64,000 bases of DNA. Source: Deroplatys truncata. Lineage: Eukaryota; Arthropoda; Insecta; Mantodea; Mantidae. The stretch lies in assembly GCA_030765065.1 (NCBI GenBank), contig CM060978.1, positions 115,859,692 to 115,923,691 on the forward strand, written 5' to 3'. How positions within the stretch are numbered: the stretch's first letter is position 1; each line of letters begins with the position of its first letter. Below are positions 1 through 12,203 of this stretch, one piece after another. The position numbers were made by a program, and so were the translations under genes. The notes below the pieces were generated by a model. That model was not told the origin of the DNA. It ran no database searches and was given only the letters and a program-made list of their open reading frames with translations.

Positions 1-1392
1 GACTGAACCATGGTTTTAGGAAATGTCCCAGTATGTTTCTGGCTTGATAACTGTGTCAATATTCTGGAGTTCAAGTTCAATTCGTCCGAAGACCCTATCT
101 GGCGGAATGTCAGAATGACCTGTCACAGGAAAAATTATACGAACGTCTTTCACATTGTGTGAAGCACACTTTTCAAGCCAATACGTCAGCATGCATATTA
201 TAAAGCAGTTTTTATTCTGACTCCACCTCCATCTGCAAACAAACGGGCTATAGAGACGTTCTCAAAGTTCATACTATTTAGTCTGTGATACTCTGCAGAT
301 GAAATCTGTGATGATCCCTTGGCGCCATCTGCCTCCGTCCATGTGTATATGAATACTTTATCTCTAGGTTGCTTATCAGTGGACGTGCCTTCACATGTTG
401 TCAAATTATATACGTACAACTGCCTACTGTAGTAGGCTGCCTGGTCAGGTACTATAGGCAGGACTTGATTTTTTTGGTAGTCAAATGAAATTGTTATTTC
501 TTCACTGTTTGCAGTTCTTAGTAGTGAATGAAATGTTTCACTTCTTTTCTTATGTATCTGATAATCTGCAAAGTGAGAATTATCTCCAGCTTTTATTTCT
601 AATTCGTTTTGGATGCATTTTGAGCATTTATCAACAGCAGGAGTGCCGAAACGTAAATTGTATTCATTTACAAAATATATCATAGAAATAAGAATATGGA
701 ACATTTAATTTTGTTGTAACATTATCATTTTATTCTGCACAGAGTTTTAAAATTGAAAGATAACTGGGCAAGTACTGTCTCATTTTACATGATGCTCGAC
801 ATTAGTATTTCTCTAATGGGACTAGGCTTTCAATGAAAGATTTAATTGCAGCCCTTTTGTTGACAAAACGGTGAGATCTGTGGTCCCCTCCCCTATTCTC
901 ATTGGGCAACAATCCAGTTTTGAAATGCCTACTGCACACTCGTTGGACCCTCTTCTCACTTATAACAAGAATAGAGCAGAAGCTTTTCTTGCATACCTGA
1001 ATGAGCTCTGTTTGTCCATTCATAGTCTTTGGAATTAGGAAACGATTGTTTCTCGAACTTGCTTCCTTTCCCCACGAGGTCTTGCATGTTTGGGTGATTC
1101 GCTTTGAGTGTACTTCAGGATTACACTGTCCTGCACTGGTTTGTCTTTTTCAGAGTAGAAAGCCTGGTGAAACTTACGAATGTTTTGCATTCTGAGTTCA
1201 CAACACTTAAGTGATCCTGCAATACTGGAAGTTTTGGTAACTCTTTCGGAGAATAACGTGTCTTTTTTGCCATAGTTCTCTTCCAGGTACTCGGCATCCT
1301 GCGCCTCTATGGCAAGGCATAACCTTAGATGTTGTAGCACAATCTTCAATTGATGTTTCGCCTTCCATTTTATAGTTCATTGCTTTGGACAT
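1..1392 (-). pseudogene. DUF7869-type transposon-like gene remnant
   Basis: The minus strand carries, in order, pieces matching a repeated protein family common in insect genomes (DUF7869-type; assigned from memory of family patterns). The N-terminal part is at 1349-1035, a segment with VCKKSFCSILVISEKRV is at 1023-802, the Cys-containing part with FGTPAVDKCSKC and the core with YNLTTCEG and GSSQIS are at 704-198, and a C-terminal part with VTGHSDIPPDRVFGRIE runs to about position 40. The pieces lie in at least two frames. The usual SDxxGGQN-like motif appears as ADGGG, and a stop interrupts the last block before NHG. It is therefore a decayed copy. The 5' end is uncertain and the 3' end may run off the window. 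The biochemical role of the family is not established; a transposase-like role is inferred. Confidence 0.65.
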
Positions 1393-2165
1393 TAACCTAT
1401 TGGGTAGGGATAAATAACAAATTAGTTTGTTTTATACTGAATACATATCCACTTAACAAGCTAAAAGTCAATCAGACTCCAACAATTATGATTATGGCAC
1501 AGCACAAAAGATTTGGTTTTTGCAAAAACAAATCAAAGTATTGTGACACTACAGGCAATCAATCCTATGAGGTTTGGATTGTAATTTCATAATACTATTA
1601 TTCCAACTTACCAGAAGCTTTTCTAGGAGAAAATGTTATGTTCAGAAACAAGTAAAATGCCTGTTGAGTACACTTACTACACTTCAAAATCTCACTGATG
1701 AACAGTTTATTTGAAGAAGTATACAAACATAACCTTCTGTTGAAATTTAAGTAAAAGCTTTTAAATATGTCTAACAGTATTGCTACTCTTAAATTTCCCT
1801 TAATACAAAGAGAATTAAAACAAAATATGGCATAAAGTGTATTTTTAATGTGGTTGTGAAAATACTGAATAGATGGACATGAGGCATTTCGAAAACAAAG
1901 AGGTTAGATGCTTATATAATCAAATGGGACCAAGAGATATTTTGTTTCCAAAATAGGAAGTTATGGTCGTCATTTTGCTGTGGACAAGAGTCAGCTTGAT
2001 TCCAATAGCCACCTTTAACACAATATTTTTAGTGATTTGTTCTGGAGCCCAATAATGACATTTGTACATAGAGTAGTCTAATAAGAATGCAGAGACACAA
2101 AAAGTCAGTTTTGGTACTAGGTGGATAAGAGATGTTTTGAAAATGAGCTCCTCATATATGGTATT
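1393..2165. other. unannotated AT-rich stretch
   Basis: I see no coding pattern, RNA signature or repeat shared with the rest of the window. The short open frames here have no recognisable motif. Confidence 0.5.
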
Positions 2166-2338
2166 TTAATCAAAATCGCTAAAGCCATTTTTGAGAATTT
2201 CGAAAAATGTTCCACGTAAAGACGCAGTTTGGAGTGGTGGGATTTTCTTGAAAATCTTCGTGTCACATCTATCAAAGATACTGAACTTAAATATTAAGTT
2301 TGGTATTTGTCCGACTTTTCGTTTTTGAGTTATGTTTG

Positions 2339-2374
<36 letters not shown>

Positions 2375-2500
2375 AACAGGAACATTTTTCTAAAAATACC
2401 TTTTTTTTATTCAGAGGCCTTAAAACATGTGTTTCCTGTGAAATCTCGATAGGTATCGAATTTTTTGGTGGAGTGCAATACCTTCTCTACCTACTAATTT
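2166..2500 (+). repeat. dispersed repeat with internal CA microsatellite, copy 1
   Basis: This copy shares two flanking arms with 37905-38260 in the same orientation, and its right arm with 11530-11720 in reverse. Shared landmarks are AGCCATTTTTGAGA, TTTTCGTTTTTGAG, a CA-rich core at about 2340-2371, AAAACATGTG/AAAACATATA and GTGAAATCTCG. The arms are conserved while the microsatellite differs between copies, so the simple repeat is part of the element. Confidence 0.75.
2341..2371. repeat. (CA)n microsatellite
   Basis: A run of about 15 CA dinucleotides inside the dispersed repeat. Confidence 0.95.
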
Positions 2501-3005
2501 ACATGATAGAGAATGTAAAAACAAAAATTTTTCTCCTAGAGGAAGCTGCAATGATAAACAATATCTTTCCTACTATTAGGACCTATAGACAAATAGAACT
2601 CTGCTTCATACACTCTTCTGTTTATTAAACAGAAAGTTTTTACTAGCTGTTATTAAACACAGGTTTGCTTTAACACCGTTAATTGCTACCTCTAGAACAT
2701 TACACGGACATCTCTTATTAGTGATGGACACTGTTTCGAGATCTTGGGGCAAATTGTATTGACAAGTGAAATGCATATTCAGCTAGCTTTCTCCAAATTT
2801 CATTAGGCTCAAAACAAGCAATTTATTTAGGCAAATGTATTGTTATCTTTCAAAATTTAATATGAACTCAGAGAGGAAGATTGTGAAACACGATAAGTTT
2901 CAATGATTAGCGATTCACTCAATAAATATGCAATATTTGGGTCATTTATGGAACATGTACTCGTAACATGCGGAACATATTCCCTTTTTTGCCTGTGAAA
3001 GAAAA
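2501..3005. other. unannotated AT-rich stretch
   Basis: No gene or shared repeat seen between the dispersed repeat and the minisatellite. The last bases already resemble the minisatellite unit. Confidence 0.4.
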
Positions 3006-5340
3006 CAGGATAACAGATTCGTATACGGGAAATATGGTCATCTCACGGGATAACAGACTCGGATAGAGAAAGATGGTCATCTCACGGGATAACAGACTCG
3101 GATACGAGAAAGATGGTCATCTCACGGGATAACAGACTCGGATAGAGAAAGATGGTCATCTCACGGGATAACAGATTCGTATACGGGAAACATGGTCATC
3201 TCACGGGATAACAGACTCGGATAGAGAAAGATGGTCATCTCACGGGATAACAGATTCGTATACGGGAAATATGGTCATCTCACGGGATAACAGACTCAGA
3301 TACGAGAAAGATGGTCATCTCACGGGATAACAGATTCGTATGCGGGAAATATGGTCATCTCACGGGATAACAGACTCGGATAGAGAAAGATGGTCATCTC
3401 ACGGGATAACAGATTCGTATACGGGAAATATGGTCATCTCACGGGATAACAGACTCGGATAGAGAAAGATGGTCATCTCACGGGATAACAGATTCGTATA
3501 CGGGAAATATGGTCATCTCACGGGATAACAGACTCGGATAGAGAAAGATGGTCATCTCACGGGATAACAGATTCGTATACGGGAAATATGGTCATCTCAC
3601 GGGATAACAGACTCGGATAGAGAAAGATGGTCATCTCACGGGATAACAGACTCGGATAGAGAAAGATGGTCATCTCACGGGATAACAGATTCGTATACGG
3701 GAAATATGGTCATCTCACGGGATAACAGACTCGGATAGAGAAAGATGGTCATCTCACGGGATAACAGACTCGGATAGAGAAAGATGGTCATCTCACGGGA
3801 TAACAGACTCGGATACGAGAAAGAGGTCATCTCACGGGATAACAGACTCGGATACGAGAAAGAGGTCATCTCACGGGATAACAGACTCGGATACGAGAAA
3901 GAGGTCATCTCACGGGATAACAAACTCATATACGAGAAAGATGGTCATCTCACGGGATAACAAACTCATATACGAGAAAGATGGTCATCTCACGGGATAA
4001 CAGACTCGGATACGAGAAAGAGGTCATCTCACGGGATAACAGACTCGGATACGAGAAAGAGGTCATCTCACGGGATAACAGACTCGGATACGAGAAAGAG
4101 GTCATCTCACGGGATAACAGACTCGGATACGAGAAAGAGGTCATCTCACGGGATAACAAACTCATATACGAGAAAGATGGTCATCTCATGTGATAACAAA
4201 CTCATATACGGGAAAGATGGTCATCTCACGGGATAACAGACTCAGATACGAGAAAGATGGTCATCTCATGTGATAACAAACTCATATACGAGAAAGATGG
4301 TCATCTCATGTGATAACAAACTCATATACGGGAAAGATGGTCATCTCACGGGATAACAGACTCAGATACGAGAAAGATGGTCATCTCATGTGATAACAAA
4401 CTCATATACGGGAAAGATGGTCATCTCACGGGATAACAGACTCAGATACGAGAAAGATGGTCATCTCACGGGATAACAAACTCATATACGAGAAAGAGGT
4501 CATCTCACGGGATAACAAACTCATATACGAGAAAGATGGTCATCTCATGTGATAACAAACTCATATACGGGAAAGATGGTCATCTCACGGGATAACAGAC
4601 TCAGATACGAGAAAGATGGTCATCTCATGTGATAACAAACTCATATACGAGAAAGAGGTCATCTCACGGGATAACAGACTCAGATACGAGAAAGATGGTC
4701 ATCTCACGGGATAACAAACTCATATACGAGAAAGAGGTCATCTCACGGGATAACAAACTCATATACGAGAAAGAGGTCATCTCATGTGATAACAAACTCA
4801 TATACGAGAAAGAGGTCATCTCACGGGATAACAGACTCAGATACGAGAAAGATGGTCATCTCACGGGATAACAAACTCATATACGAGAAAGAGGTCATCT
4901 CACGGGATAACAAACTCATATACGAGAAAGAGGTCATCTCACGGGATAACAGACTCAGATACGAGAAAGATGGTCATCTCATGTGATAACAAACTCATAT
5001 ACGAGAAAGAGGTCATCTCACGGGATAACAGACTCAGATACGAGAAAGATGGTCATCTCACGGGATAACAAACTCATATACGAGAAAGAGGTCATCTCAC
5101 GGGATAACAAACTCATATACGAGAAAGATGGTCATCTCATGTGATAACAAACTCATATACGGGAAAGATGGTCATCTCACGGGATAACAGACTCAGATAC
5201 GAGAAAGATGGTCATCTCATGTGATAACAAACTCATATACGGGAAAGATGGTCATCTCACGGGATAACAGACTCAGATACGAGAAAGATGGTCATCTCAT
5301 GTGATAACAAACTCATATACGGGAAAGATGGTCATCTCAC
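3006..5340. repeat. minisatellite array, about 39-40 bp unit, roughly 59 copies
   Basis: The core GGTCATCTCACGGGATAACA is repeated head to tail throughout. The unit is 39 or 40 bp. Variants differ at the GGATAGAG, GGATACGAG and GTATACGGG positions, and CACGGG alternates with CATGTG. From about 3006 to 3790 two variants mostly alternate as 79-bp dimers. Around 3815-4165 homogeneous 39-bp units occur. From about 4165 on, 80-bp dimers and 4- or 5-unit blocks are reiterated. Long open frames on both strands here (for example 3675-3929 minus and 3981-4193 plus) arise only because 39 is a multiple of three; I do not regard them as genes. Confidence 0.97.
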
Positions 5341-6564
5341 CTATTAACCAATATGGCCTAATACGTTAACAGGACTATTATTAATTCCCTAACCATGAAA
5401 GTTATAACAAAATTACTAATATTATTTTTGTTCCCCTGGTTGATTTCCGCTCATTTTGAAAAGGAGAGCTTTCCAACACCCTCCATCCTGTAAAAGAAGC
5501 TAGGTTGCAAATCCGATATGATGGTGTACCTCCAGGACATTACCGATATCGGTTTTCAACCGTCAACCAAAGAATAACCTGAGAGGAAAGAGCGCTACAC
5601 TGTTTTGTTACGTACTGCATCTTTCCCTAGGTGGTCAATGTTAATGCATCTTTTTCATTATTTAGTTAATTTCGATATTAGTTAAATTAATTCAATATGT
5701 TTATTTAATTAATTCAATATGTTTATTTAATTAATTAAATAAACATATGGTTTTGTAATTAAATATTTTTTCTATACTAAAATCGTTTAATATGTTAACA
5801 TGTTACACTTTCCTAATTTCTTCTCTTCCGAATATTCAGATACGGTTATTATCGCTGTACCTCTTGAGACCAACATGGTCAACTAGGCAATACCTATTGA
5901 TTATACGCTTGCTAATACTACTATTCTGTGTTATCTTATCACATACAAATGGTAATATTTGTATAACTATATCGATGAAGAGATTGAGAGGTTCATTCGG
6001 AAAGACAAGAATCAGAATATCCATTTCATATTTAATTTTGTAATAAATATGTAAAAAGGTCAAAAATGTCTTTGCTTTGATATTGTAACATTAGAAACCA
6101 AAGCTATGAACGTATCGTACAATTCATTAACATTGTTTCTCAAATTCGTATCAGAATTTAATAAGAAAATTCAATACGCCTCTTTGAATGTGCACTAATT
6201 GCACTTCAGGTTTCACCCTTTCATCCCCAGCTTTGAAATTTTCAATGTCACCTCCATATATCAATACTTATTTTTATAGTACATCGCGCTCATTGTTCTC
6301 ACATCTTTAGTTTTTTATCGCTTTAGTAAACCGGATTATTGTTGTTGATCAGAGCCACAGAGGATAATACCACGGATTATTGTCAAGGAGCATTCCAAAA
6401 GGTTGGCAAGTAGTTCCCAAAATAGAATGTGCAAAAAACTGTCCACAGTTTGAATATTTAATTTAGTAAATTGAATTAATTCCATGCAGGACTTTTCCCA
6501 AAATAAATCGTGTTTTCGTCCACCTAGCTTATTCGTTCTTTGTACAAATTCAAAGGTTTCACGT
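5341..6564. other. unannotated stretch with a short tandem duplication
   Basis: At about 5690-5745 an AT-rich unit containing AATTCAATATGTTTATTTAA is repeated, next to an AATTAATTAAATAAA palindrome. Otherwise I see no gene. The open frames at 5792-6063 overlap on both strands and have no motif. Confidence 0.5.
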
Positions 6565-6780
6565 ACCGAGCAGGCTGGCTCAGGCGGTTTCGTCTGTGGC
6601 CCGCATTCGGGAGGTCCCGGGATCGATCCTCGGCGACCGCCCACTCTGGCCCATGGGTTTCTCGTGGTTTCCCTGGGTCGCCAGGCAAATGCTGGGGTGA
6701 TTCATCTTCTACCACGACTAACCTTCCTTTCACTTCCTGTACCCATAATTTTCCTTGTCACGTGTTTTAGAGTTGTAGGA
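6565..6780 (+). mobile_element. tRNA-derived SINE-B, copy 1
   Basis: The head is tRNA-like. It has a Pol III A box TGGCTCAGGCGG at 6576-6587 and a B box GGGATCGATCC at 6619-6629, followed by a body with TGCTGGGG. The head and body match 36918-37150, where the boxes are closer to consensus. GC content is well above the surroundings. Sequence to about 7010 stays GC-rich and may belong to the same or an adjoining insertion. Open frames on both strands across this stretch are chance frames. Confidence 0.8.
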
Positions 6781-7689
6781 CCAGGCGACGGTGTTTGGCG
6801 GGTTGCGGCTGGGTGGTGGTTGCACTCTCGGCGTCCCTGCGGTACTGCTCAGCGTGGGGCTCCGCTCCGGGGAACCCTGAAAGTTGTTTACTTGTGGGCA
6901 GGGACGGTGTCGGATGAGTTCTATCTGGAAACGTTAGGGACCCCGTCCATGCTTGCGCCCGTTGGCATCCGGATCTGCAAATCCTCCTCATACACATTGT
7001 ACTAATTCAATCCCTAGACAAGGAATGGCAGATAGCGAGTAACAAGGCCAATGTTTTATTGTAAACTATTAAATATTTAATGTTAATAATATTTTGTTTT
7101 ATATTTTTTCGCCCTTCGGCTCTCTCCCCTCATCCTCCCCCCCCCCCCCAGGGGTCACGTTGGAAGCAAAAGGAGCCGAGTGCTCCTTGCGGTGCTCTGC
7201 CCTGGTTCCGGGGGCCTCTCCGTGATACATACCTTTATCTTAAAAGTTTCCAGGTTGCCAAAAATGTAGAAAATATAAAATAGTATAAAAATATAGGGGT
7301 GTCATTGAACTTTAAAATGTGTGTTGAGGGGTGAAACCTAAACGTAATTAACCTTGGTCTAAAACTTCCCCCTTAATACCTAAATTAACGTGTTTTTCTT
7401 TTATTAAATAAATAGCTGCATATTTGGATGCCGAAGATTTGGAATGAAAATCCTGCATATTATTCTAATCCTTTCAAACCGGTATAAAACGAATATTTCG
7501 CAGATTTTACTAATAAAATATAAGTAATATGTTTAGTATCACACGCTTTTTCTTATTTTGTATATCCCCCTCTGGTCACACCAGGGGCTTTGACTTGAGA
7601 CTTAGCTGATAGTGTTATAACTCGTAGAACTGTAGCTTCGTTTTATTATCTTTTTAAGTATTTTTCACCTTCACATTCGCTCCACACAT
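6781..7689. other. unannotated stretch, GC-rich first third
   Basis: 6781-7010 is GC-rich and probably the tail of an insertion. 7140-7151 is a poly-C tract followed by GC-rich sequence to about 7230. The rest is AT-rich with no gene seen. Confidence 0.4.
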
Positions 7690-7812
7690 TCATATATACA
7701 GACTCTGCGGAGAATAGGGAATCTTCTAGTTAAACAAAAATTCCTCCGCCCCGGCTAGGAATCAAACCCGGGACGTGAATTGAAAAGCCAGAACAATAAC
7801 CACTTTACCATA
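7690..7812 (-). mobile_element. tRNA-derived SINE-C, copy 1
   Basis: Read on the minus strand, a tRNA-like head contains GGTAAAGTGGTTA (A-box-like) and GGGTTTGATTCC (B-box-like). It is followed by a body with TTCCCTATTCTCCGCAGAGT. The same body, TTCCCTATCCTCCCCAGAGT, with a similar head, lies at 62900-63052, which supports a real family. Confidence 0.75.
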
Positions 7813-8611
7813 TTGGGTGTGTTATAAATTCGTGCCCATTTTTAAGCTCATAACTCGTGCGCGTTCGAATCATAGCATTTTTCATAGTAACAAAAAACCA
7901 CAATAAGGATTCAGAATTTTAACGTATCAAACATTAACTAGCTAATTTGAAAAATGTGTAATAACGAAAACTGGAATAATTTCTTATTAATGCTATAGAC
8001 ATTTTGCACCAAAATTTATCAGAAAATCATTTCTGTAAACTTTTGTATAGCAATGACCAAGATGTTTCAACCTTTTACCTCATATCCTATTAATCACTCT
8101 TGAGGAAGACAACTAAGATTCCATATACGTGTTCTCTAAGTAAGACATTTTGAGGAAAATGGGTAATACACGGATGGGTGCGCGCGCCCGCGCCCGCGCG
8201 CGCGCGCACACACACACACACACAAACAAACAAACAAACGCGCGCGAAATACACCAATTTTAAATTCCGATTTTTGGTTGCAGCTTTTACAAACTTTAAT
8301 ATTAGTTATTTCTACAAAATCAAAACCTACCAGAACAGTTTTATTGTGGTTTACCAGGATTGTCATTTAAAATCATGTTTTTCCCAAGTAGCACAGTTTA
8401 CGCGAACTCCAAAATATGCAGAATTCCTTTGATATATGAAATAACACTCCCTCAAGCTTCATTTACACACAGATAAGAATAATATAATAAATAGCAAACT
8501 TACCACATTTCATACACTATGGCGTTGTTTCCTATGATGTTAAAAGGCGTCTGGTACATTATTCTATAGTTTTACCTTTACTGTTTGATGTAGAAGACTG
8601 TTCTCAAGTTT
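7813..8611. other. unannotated stretch with mixed simple repeat
   Basis: 8178-8245 is alternating GC followed by CA and CAAA simple repeats. Open frames overlap it on both strands and are chance frames. The AT-rich flanks show no motif I recognise. Confidence 0.5.
8178..8245. repeat. compound (CG)n(CA)n(CAAA)n simple repeat
   Basis: Alternating purine-pyrimidine tract of CG, then CA, then CAAA units. Confidence 0.9.
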
Positions 8612-8892
8612 GTCGTCCTCCGTGGTGTAGTGGTTACCTCTAATTCCCGAGGTCGCGGTTTCAAACCCGGCAGAGGACGATGGATTTTTTCGGCGTAAAA
8701 ATCCTTAGCATGGCTTCCTTCGGAAGGGAAGTAAAGTCGGCGGTCCCGTGTCGTAGATTTATGGCATGTAAAAGAACCTCAAGCCTGATAAAGAGGCCTC
8801 TGAGCAAAATTACCGGTCTTTCACGCCCAATATAGAATGGGACGCTAAGGTCCATAGCAGTTAAAGAGCATCCATAAATAACTAAAAAAAAA
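8612..8892 (+). mobile_element. tRNA-derived SINE-A, copy 1 (full length)
   Basis: It begins GTCGTCCTCCG and has an A box TGGTGTAGTGG at 8623-8633 and a B box GGTTTCAAACC at 8657-8667. The tRNA-like head closes with GAGGACGA, complementary to its start. The body includes ATGGATTTTTTCGGCG, CTTCCTTCGGAAGGGAAG (itself palindromic), TAAAGAGGCCTCTGAGCAAA and TAGAATGGGACGCTAAGG, and ends at an A-rich tail. Five other copies occur in the window. Its length of about 280 bp and its structure fit a Pol III-transcribed SINE. The open frame on the other strand is not a gene. Confidence 0.92.
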
Positions 8893-10660
8893 CGTTTTCA
8901 AATTTCTATAATGCATCTATGCAACATCACAGTCATATAAGGAACTATATTTGATAAAATGTATTCTCAGCAGATAGGTAATTCAAATCTTAGACAAAAA
9001 GGCCTAACGCTATTATGAATACACAATGCACAACAATAACCTTCATAGTATTTTCTAAACATCAGTAAATCCAACCATAATCCTCATTAGACAAAAACAT
9101 GCTGGGATTACAGTGCACTTAAATACTGTTGTGATGTGACATGACATGTCGTGACACGTCGAAGAGTACAATGTTAACACAAAGCACTATTTAGGGTTGA
9201 CTTAACGCGATTTCACTTCACGTAACTTTAGGAGTTTATTAAATATTAAGTTTCACTTAATTCGGTTGTACTGACATGGAGCAGAAGCAATGGGAAATGA
9301 ATTGTAGTTCTCTCTGGAATTATAATTTCCATTTCAGGAAACAGAAGAAGTTCAAAGGAAGTAACTAAGCTTAATTCTAGCATAAAAATAAAATAAATGG
9401 GAAAAGAGCGCTTTCCGGAGCAATAAATGCACTTGGTGAGCAATTATACCACCACGAATCGGAATTATGTGTATCCGGTTCCATTAGGTCACGCTACGTC
9501 ACATTACGTCACGATAAATCACGTAATCACCCATCACGGCTACAAGTTCATATCGATTTTAATCGAAAAAAAACTATTGAACAGGGTCATACTGTACACC
9601 TCTGTGCAGTTACATAGGTGATCTTTTGTGCCAAAACAGTATTCTTCCAGAGAAATTGTGCAATACTCTCTTGTTCATAATCTTGCTAATAATTTGCAAC
9701 AAAAATGGTTCTTTCGGCAAAAGGGTGCAGTGAGAAAGAGCACTTCATTCTCCTTTTGGAAAGTGCTACACACGCAAGTAAAGGTTTCATGTATGAAAGA
9801 ACCAAGCGGAACTTCGAGGAGGTCATTGGATCTGAACTGCACGAAGCCAAACCGTTGCTGACTAAATATAGCTACGTGTTAACGTTCGGGTGACATCTTT
9901 TGGAGAAATGCCCACAAAGACTTCGCAAGAATTCATGGCCATCTAAAAGCATGTCGCAATACAAGAGCATACAGAGACGTAGAATGCCATGCGGCAGTCC
10001 AATAGAAGTGTCCTCATGAGAATCAAAAACTTACGTAATAACACACCTACCAGTTTACACGTAAAACCGGTATATTTGCTTCTATATTCTGGCTTAGTTC
10101 CGGCTTCTAGGAATAATTGTCTCCGCGTAACTTCTTGGATTCTTGCAGAAACTGACGCTTATTTGTAGACTGTGATATGAATACCTACAGATCAGAAGTT
10201 TATGTAAATCTTTAGATCCAAAATATTCATAAATATGTGCTAAATATGTAGGCACAACATTCTACAGTATAAGCTTAAAGGAAAACAAGCGCAATATTTT
10301 TAACGCATTACGATAAAAAAAAACAGGATGCATATAAATAAAAAAAGGTTGGTTTTATCTTTAGGGGCATTTAGTTATCTTTAGGGGCATTTGTTCATTA
10401 AGTCAAGAATTTCGTCTATCAGAAGTTAAATGCTTCCTGTGAAATATAATCATTTCATACTTCGAAAAATATGTTTTGCATTTCGTCATCAGGTTATGTA
10501 ACAAGTATTCATTTGTGCTTTAAAGCAATATATTCAGTGAAGTTGAAGTGATAGAATGGGGTGTTTCTCTCATTAAGGATTTAATACTGCTTTTGGTTGT
10601 TCGTCACTTCATGAACTAGGACACATGCATACCGCAAACTTTCAGAAAATTTAGATGATA
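8893..10660. other. unannotated stretch
   Basis: No recognised gene. A plus-strand open frame at 9628-9893 has no family I recognise. A 19-bp direct duplication (TTATCTTTAGGGGCATTT) lies at about 10358-10393. Short TGACATGACATGTCGTGAC-like repeats occur near 9130-9160 and TCACGTTACGTCAC-like repeats near 9488-9540. Confidence 0.4.
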
Positions 10661-10965
10661 AAGTGCTCTCAACATCGGCATTTTGACGGAATGGGCCCCA
10701 GTTACTTCCAGGAGAACAACCCTCAGCGTTATATTTCGACGGCTAAAATGTGATGGTATGCAGACATTGTATACCAATTGCACTGGTCTGCACAGTCCTG
10801 ATCTCAATGCCATAGAGCATCCTGAGATGTATTGGAAACTGCGCTGAAGTGATAGAAAATGCGGCTAAATTCTGCTGACGAACTGCGTGAGATTTTAAGG
10901 AATGTATGTCGACGCATTTCCAATGGTTCTGTACCAACTAGTCAGGGGAGTAATAAAGAGGGCGG
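10660..10965 (+). pseudogene. Tc1-like transposase C-terminal fragment
   Basis: In shifting plus-strand frames the sequence encodes GPSYFQENNPQRY (aligning with the Tc1 QQDNAPxH block). It then encodes HSPDLNAIEHPEMYW, matching the Tc1 SPDLNPIEHxWD block, and NSADELREILRNV, matching the usual C-terminal helix. Known Tc1 transposases use the second Asp and the final Asp/Glu of these blocks for catalysis. Only the C-terminal third remains, with frameshifts. No inverted repeats were identified. Confidence 0.7.
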
Positions 10966-11529
10966 CTGCTTCATGGTAGTAAGAGATAGCTCCACGAAGA
11001 AGGACTATCAGACAAACATTTTGGAATGGTTCCTAGTTACTTTTTGGTAAATAAAGCTATTTACCATTGAAGACTGATAAAACAATAAGCAATCATAGAG
11101 CCGGGTGACTTAAGATGTGTCTTGACTCTTGAGCAATGAAAATATCCCATTTTCTAGTTTTATCTATCTCACTGTAATTGACGACTCTTACAGGGCCTTG
11201 TTTTTCAATATTGATTGGCTTAATCTCGGCCATTAGGTAGAAATTTAAAATGGAAACTATATAACCGATGCGGATTATATGAACCACGATGTTCTACAGC
11301 ATTAGGTACAACAATTCGAATCCTGTTACCTGCGAAACTCCTTATGCAAAAACATATCTAGCGATCGACATGGTTTTATGCCATATGGAAGTTCAAGGCA
11401 TCGTTCAGCAGGGAGAAAATCGGGAAGGATTGGCAAATTGGCACATTTAACTATAGGATAGATAAAATTGGCATTTCTTAAAATGTTTACCTATCTTCCT
11501 TGCGGAACCACTTCCAGATTTAGGAATGA
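10966..11529. other. unannotated stretch
   Basis: No coding, RNA or shared repeat signal recognised. Confidence 0.4.
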
Positions 11530-11880
11530 GGGATTAAAACATAAAAAAGCAAATAAATGAATAAAAGTTTTACTTTCATACCACGTGCCTCATAGGTAGC
11601 GGAAGTATTGCATTCCACCCAAAATTCTGATGCCGAGATTTCACCGGAAATGTATGTTTTGAGGCCCCTTAATAAAAAGATCACTTTTAAAAATGGTAGG
11701 TACGTGCGCACGCGTGTATGTATGTATGTATGTATGTATGTATGTATGTATGTATGTATGTATGTATGTATGTATGTATGTATGTATGTGTATGTATGTA
11801 TGTGTGTATGTATGTATGATGTATGTATATGTGTGTGTGCGTGCGTGTGTATGAATGTATGTTTGTACACTATCTCTCAA
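11530..11880 (-). repeat. dispersed repeat with internal microsatellite, copy 2
   Basis: On the minus strand, 11720-11585 matches the right arm of the repeat at 2166-2500 and 37905-38260 (GGGCCTCAAAACATACATTT, GGTGAAATCTCGGCATC, TTTTGGGTGGAATGCAATAC). Here the internal tract is (CATA)n instead of (CA)n. The left arm is weak or lost beyond the tract. Confidence 0.7.
11712..11860. repeat. (TATG)n microsatellite
   Basis: About 35 imperfect TATG units followed by TG-rich variants. The open frames of 112-126 residues on both strands (YVCM or HTYI repeats) are products of the simple repeat. Confidence 0.95.
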
Positions 11881-11994
11881 ATGTATCTGGGGGCCGTAAC
11901 ATGCACAGCTGTTCCATGCACTTTGTTCAACCTTACGACGAAAGTGTGGGAGAGGGAAAGGGGGTGCCAGAGACATCAAATGCAGTAATGTAGT

Positions 11995-12120
11995 ACAGTT
12001 CTAGACTGCCCGCTTATAATTAAAGGGAGAGTTATGGCTTGGCATTGCAGAGGTTGCATGTTCAAGTCCGGGGATGAATTTGTATTTATTATTTATTTTA
12101 TTTATTTTTCGACTAAATAA
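11995..12120 (+). mobile_element. possible short tRNA-derived SINE
   Basis: A tRNA-like stretch with TGGCTTGGCATTG (A-box-like) and GTTCAAGTCCGGGG (B-box-like, near 12060-12075) runs straight into an ATTT-rich tail. There is only this copy, so it is a candidate. Confidence 0.4.
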
Positions 12121-12201
12121 GCTGCCGCTGTGGCTTTTAGAGGTATATGCTTGCTCGTTTTACGTGGTTTTGTTATATAAATAATTTGTATATGAGTGTC
12201 C

Positions 12202-12203
<2 letters not shown>

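Noticed and set aside
3675-4986. Repetitive open frames on both strands (SLLSREMTS-type and VISRDNRLGYEKE-type 13-residue repeats)
   Set aside because: They arise from a 39-bp minisatellite unit; both strands are open, and the frames break wherever a 40-bp unit occurs.
3006-5340. CRISPR array
   Set aside because: The units are contiguous with no unique spacers; it is an eukaryotic minisatellite.
6484-7005. 173-codon open frame and its antisense partners
   Set aside because: It lies in a GC-rich SINE and neighbouring insertion where several frames are open by composition.
9628-9893. Possible small gene near 9.7 kb
   Set aside because: Two overlapping frames, no motif, no start context or splice evidence; insufficient support.
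11520-11988. Open frames of 112-126 codons
   Set aside because: They are translations of a TATG microsatellite in several frames.
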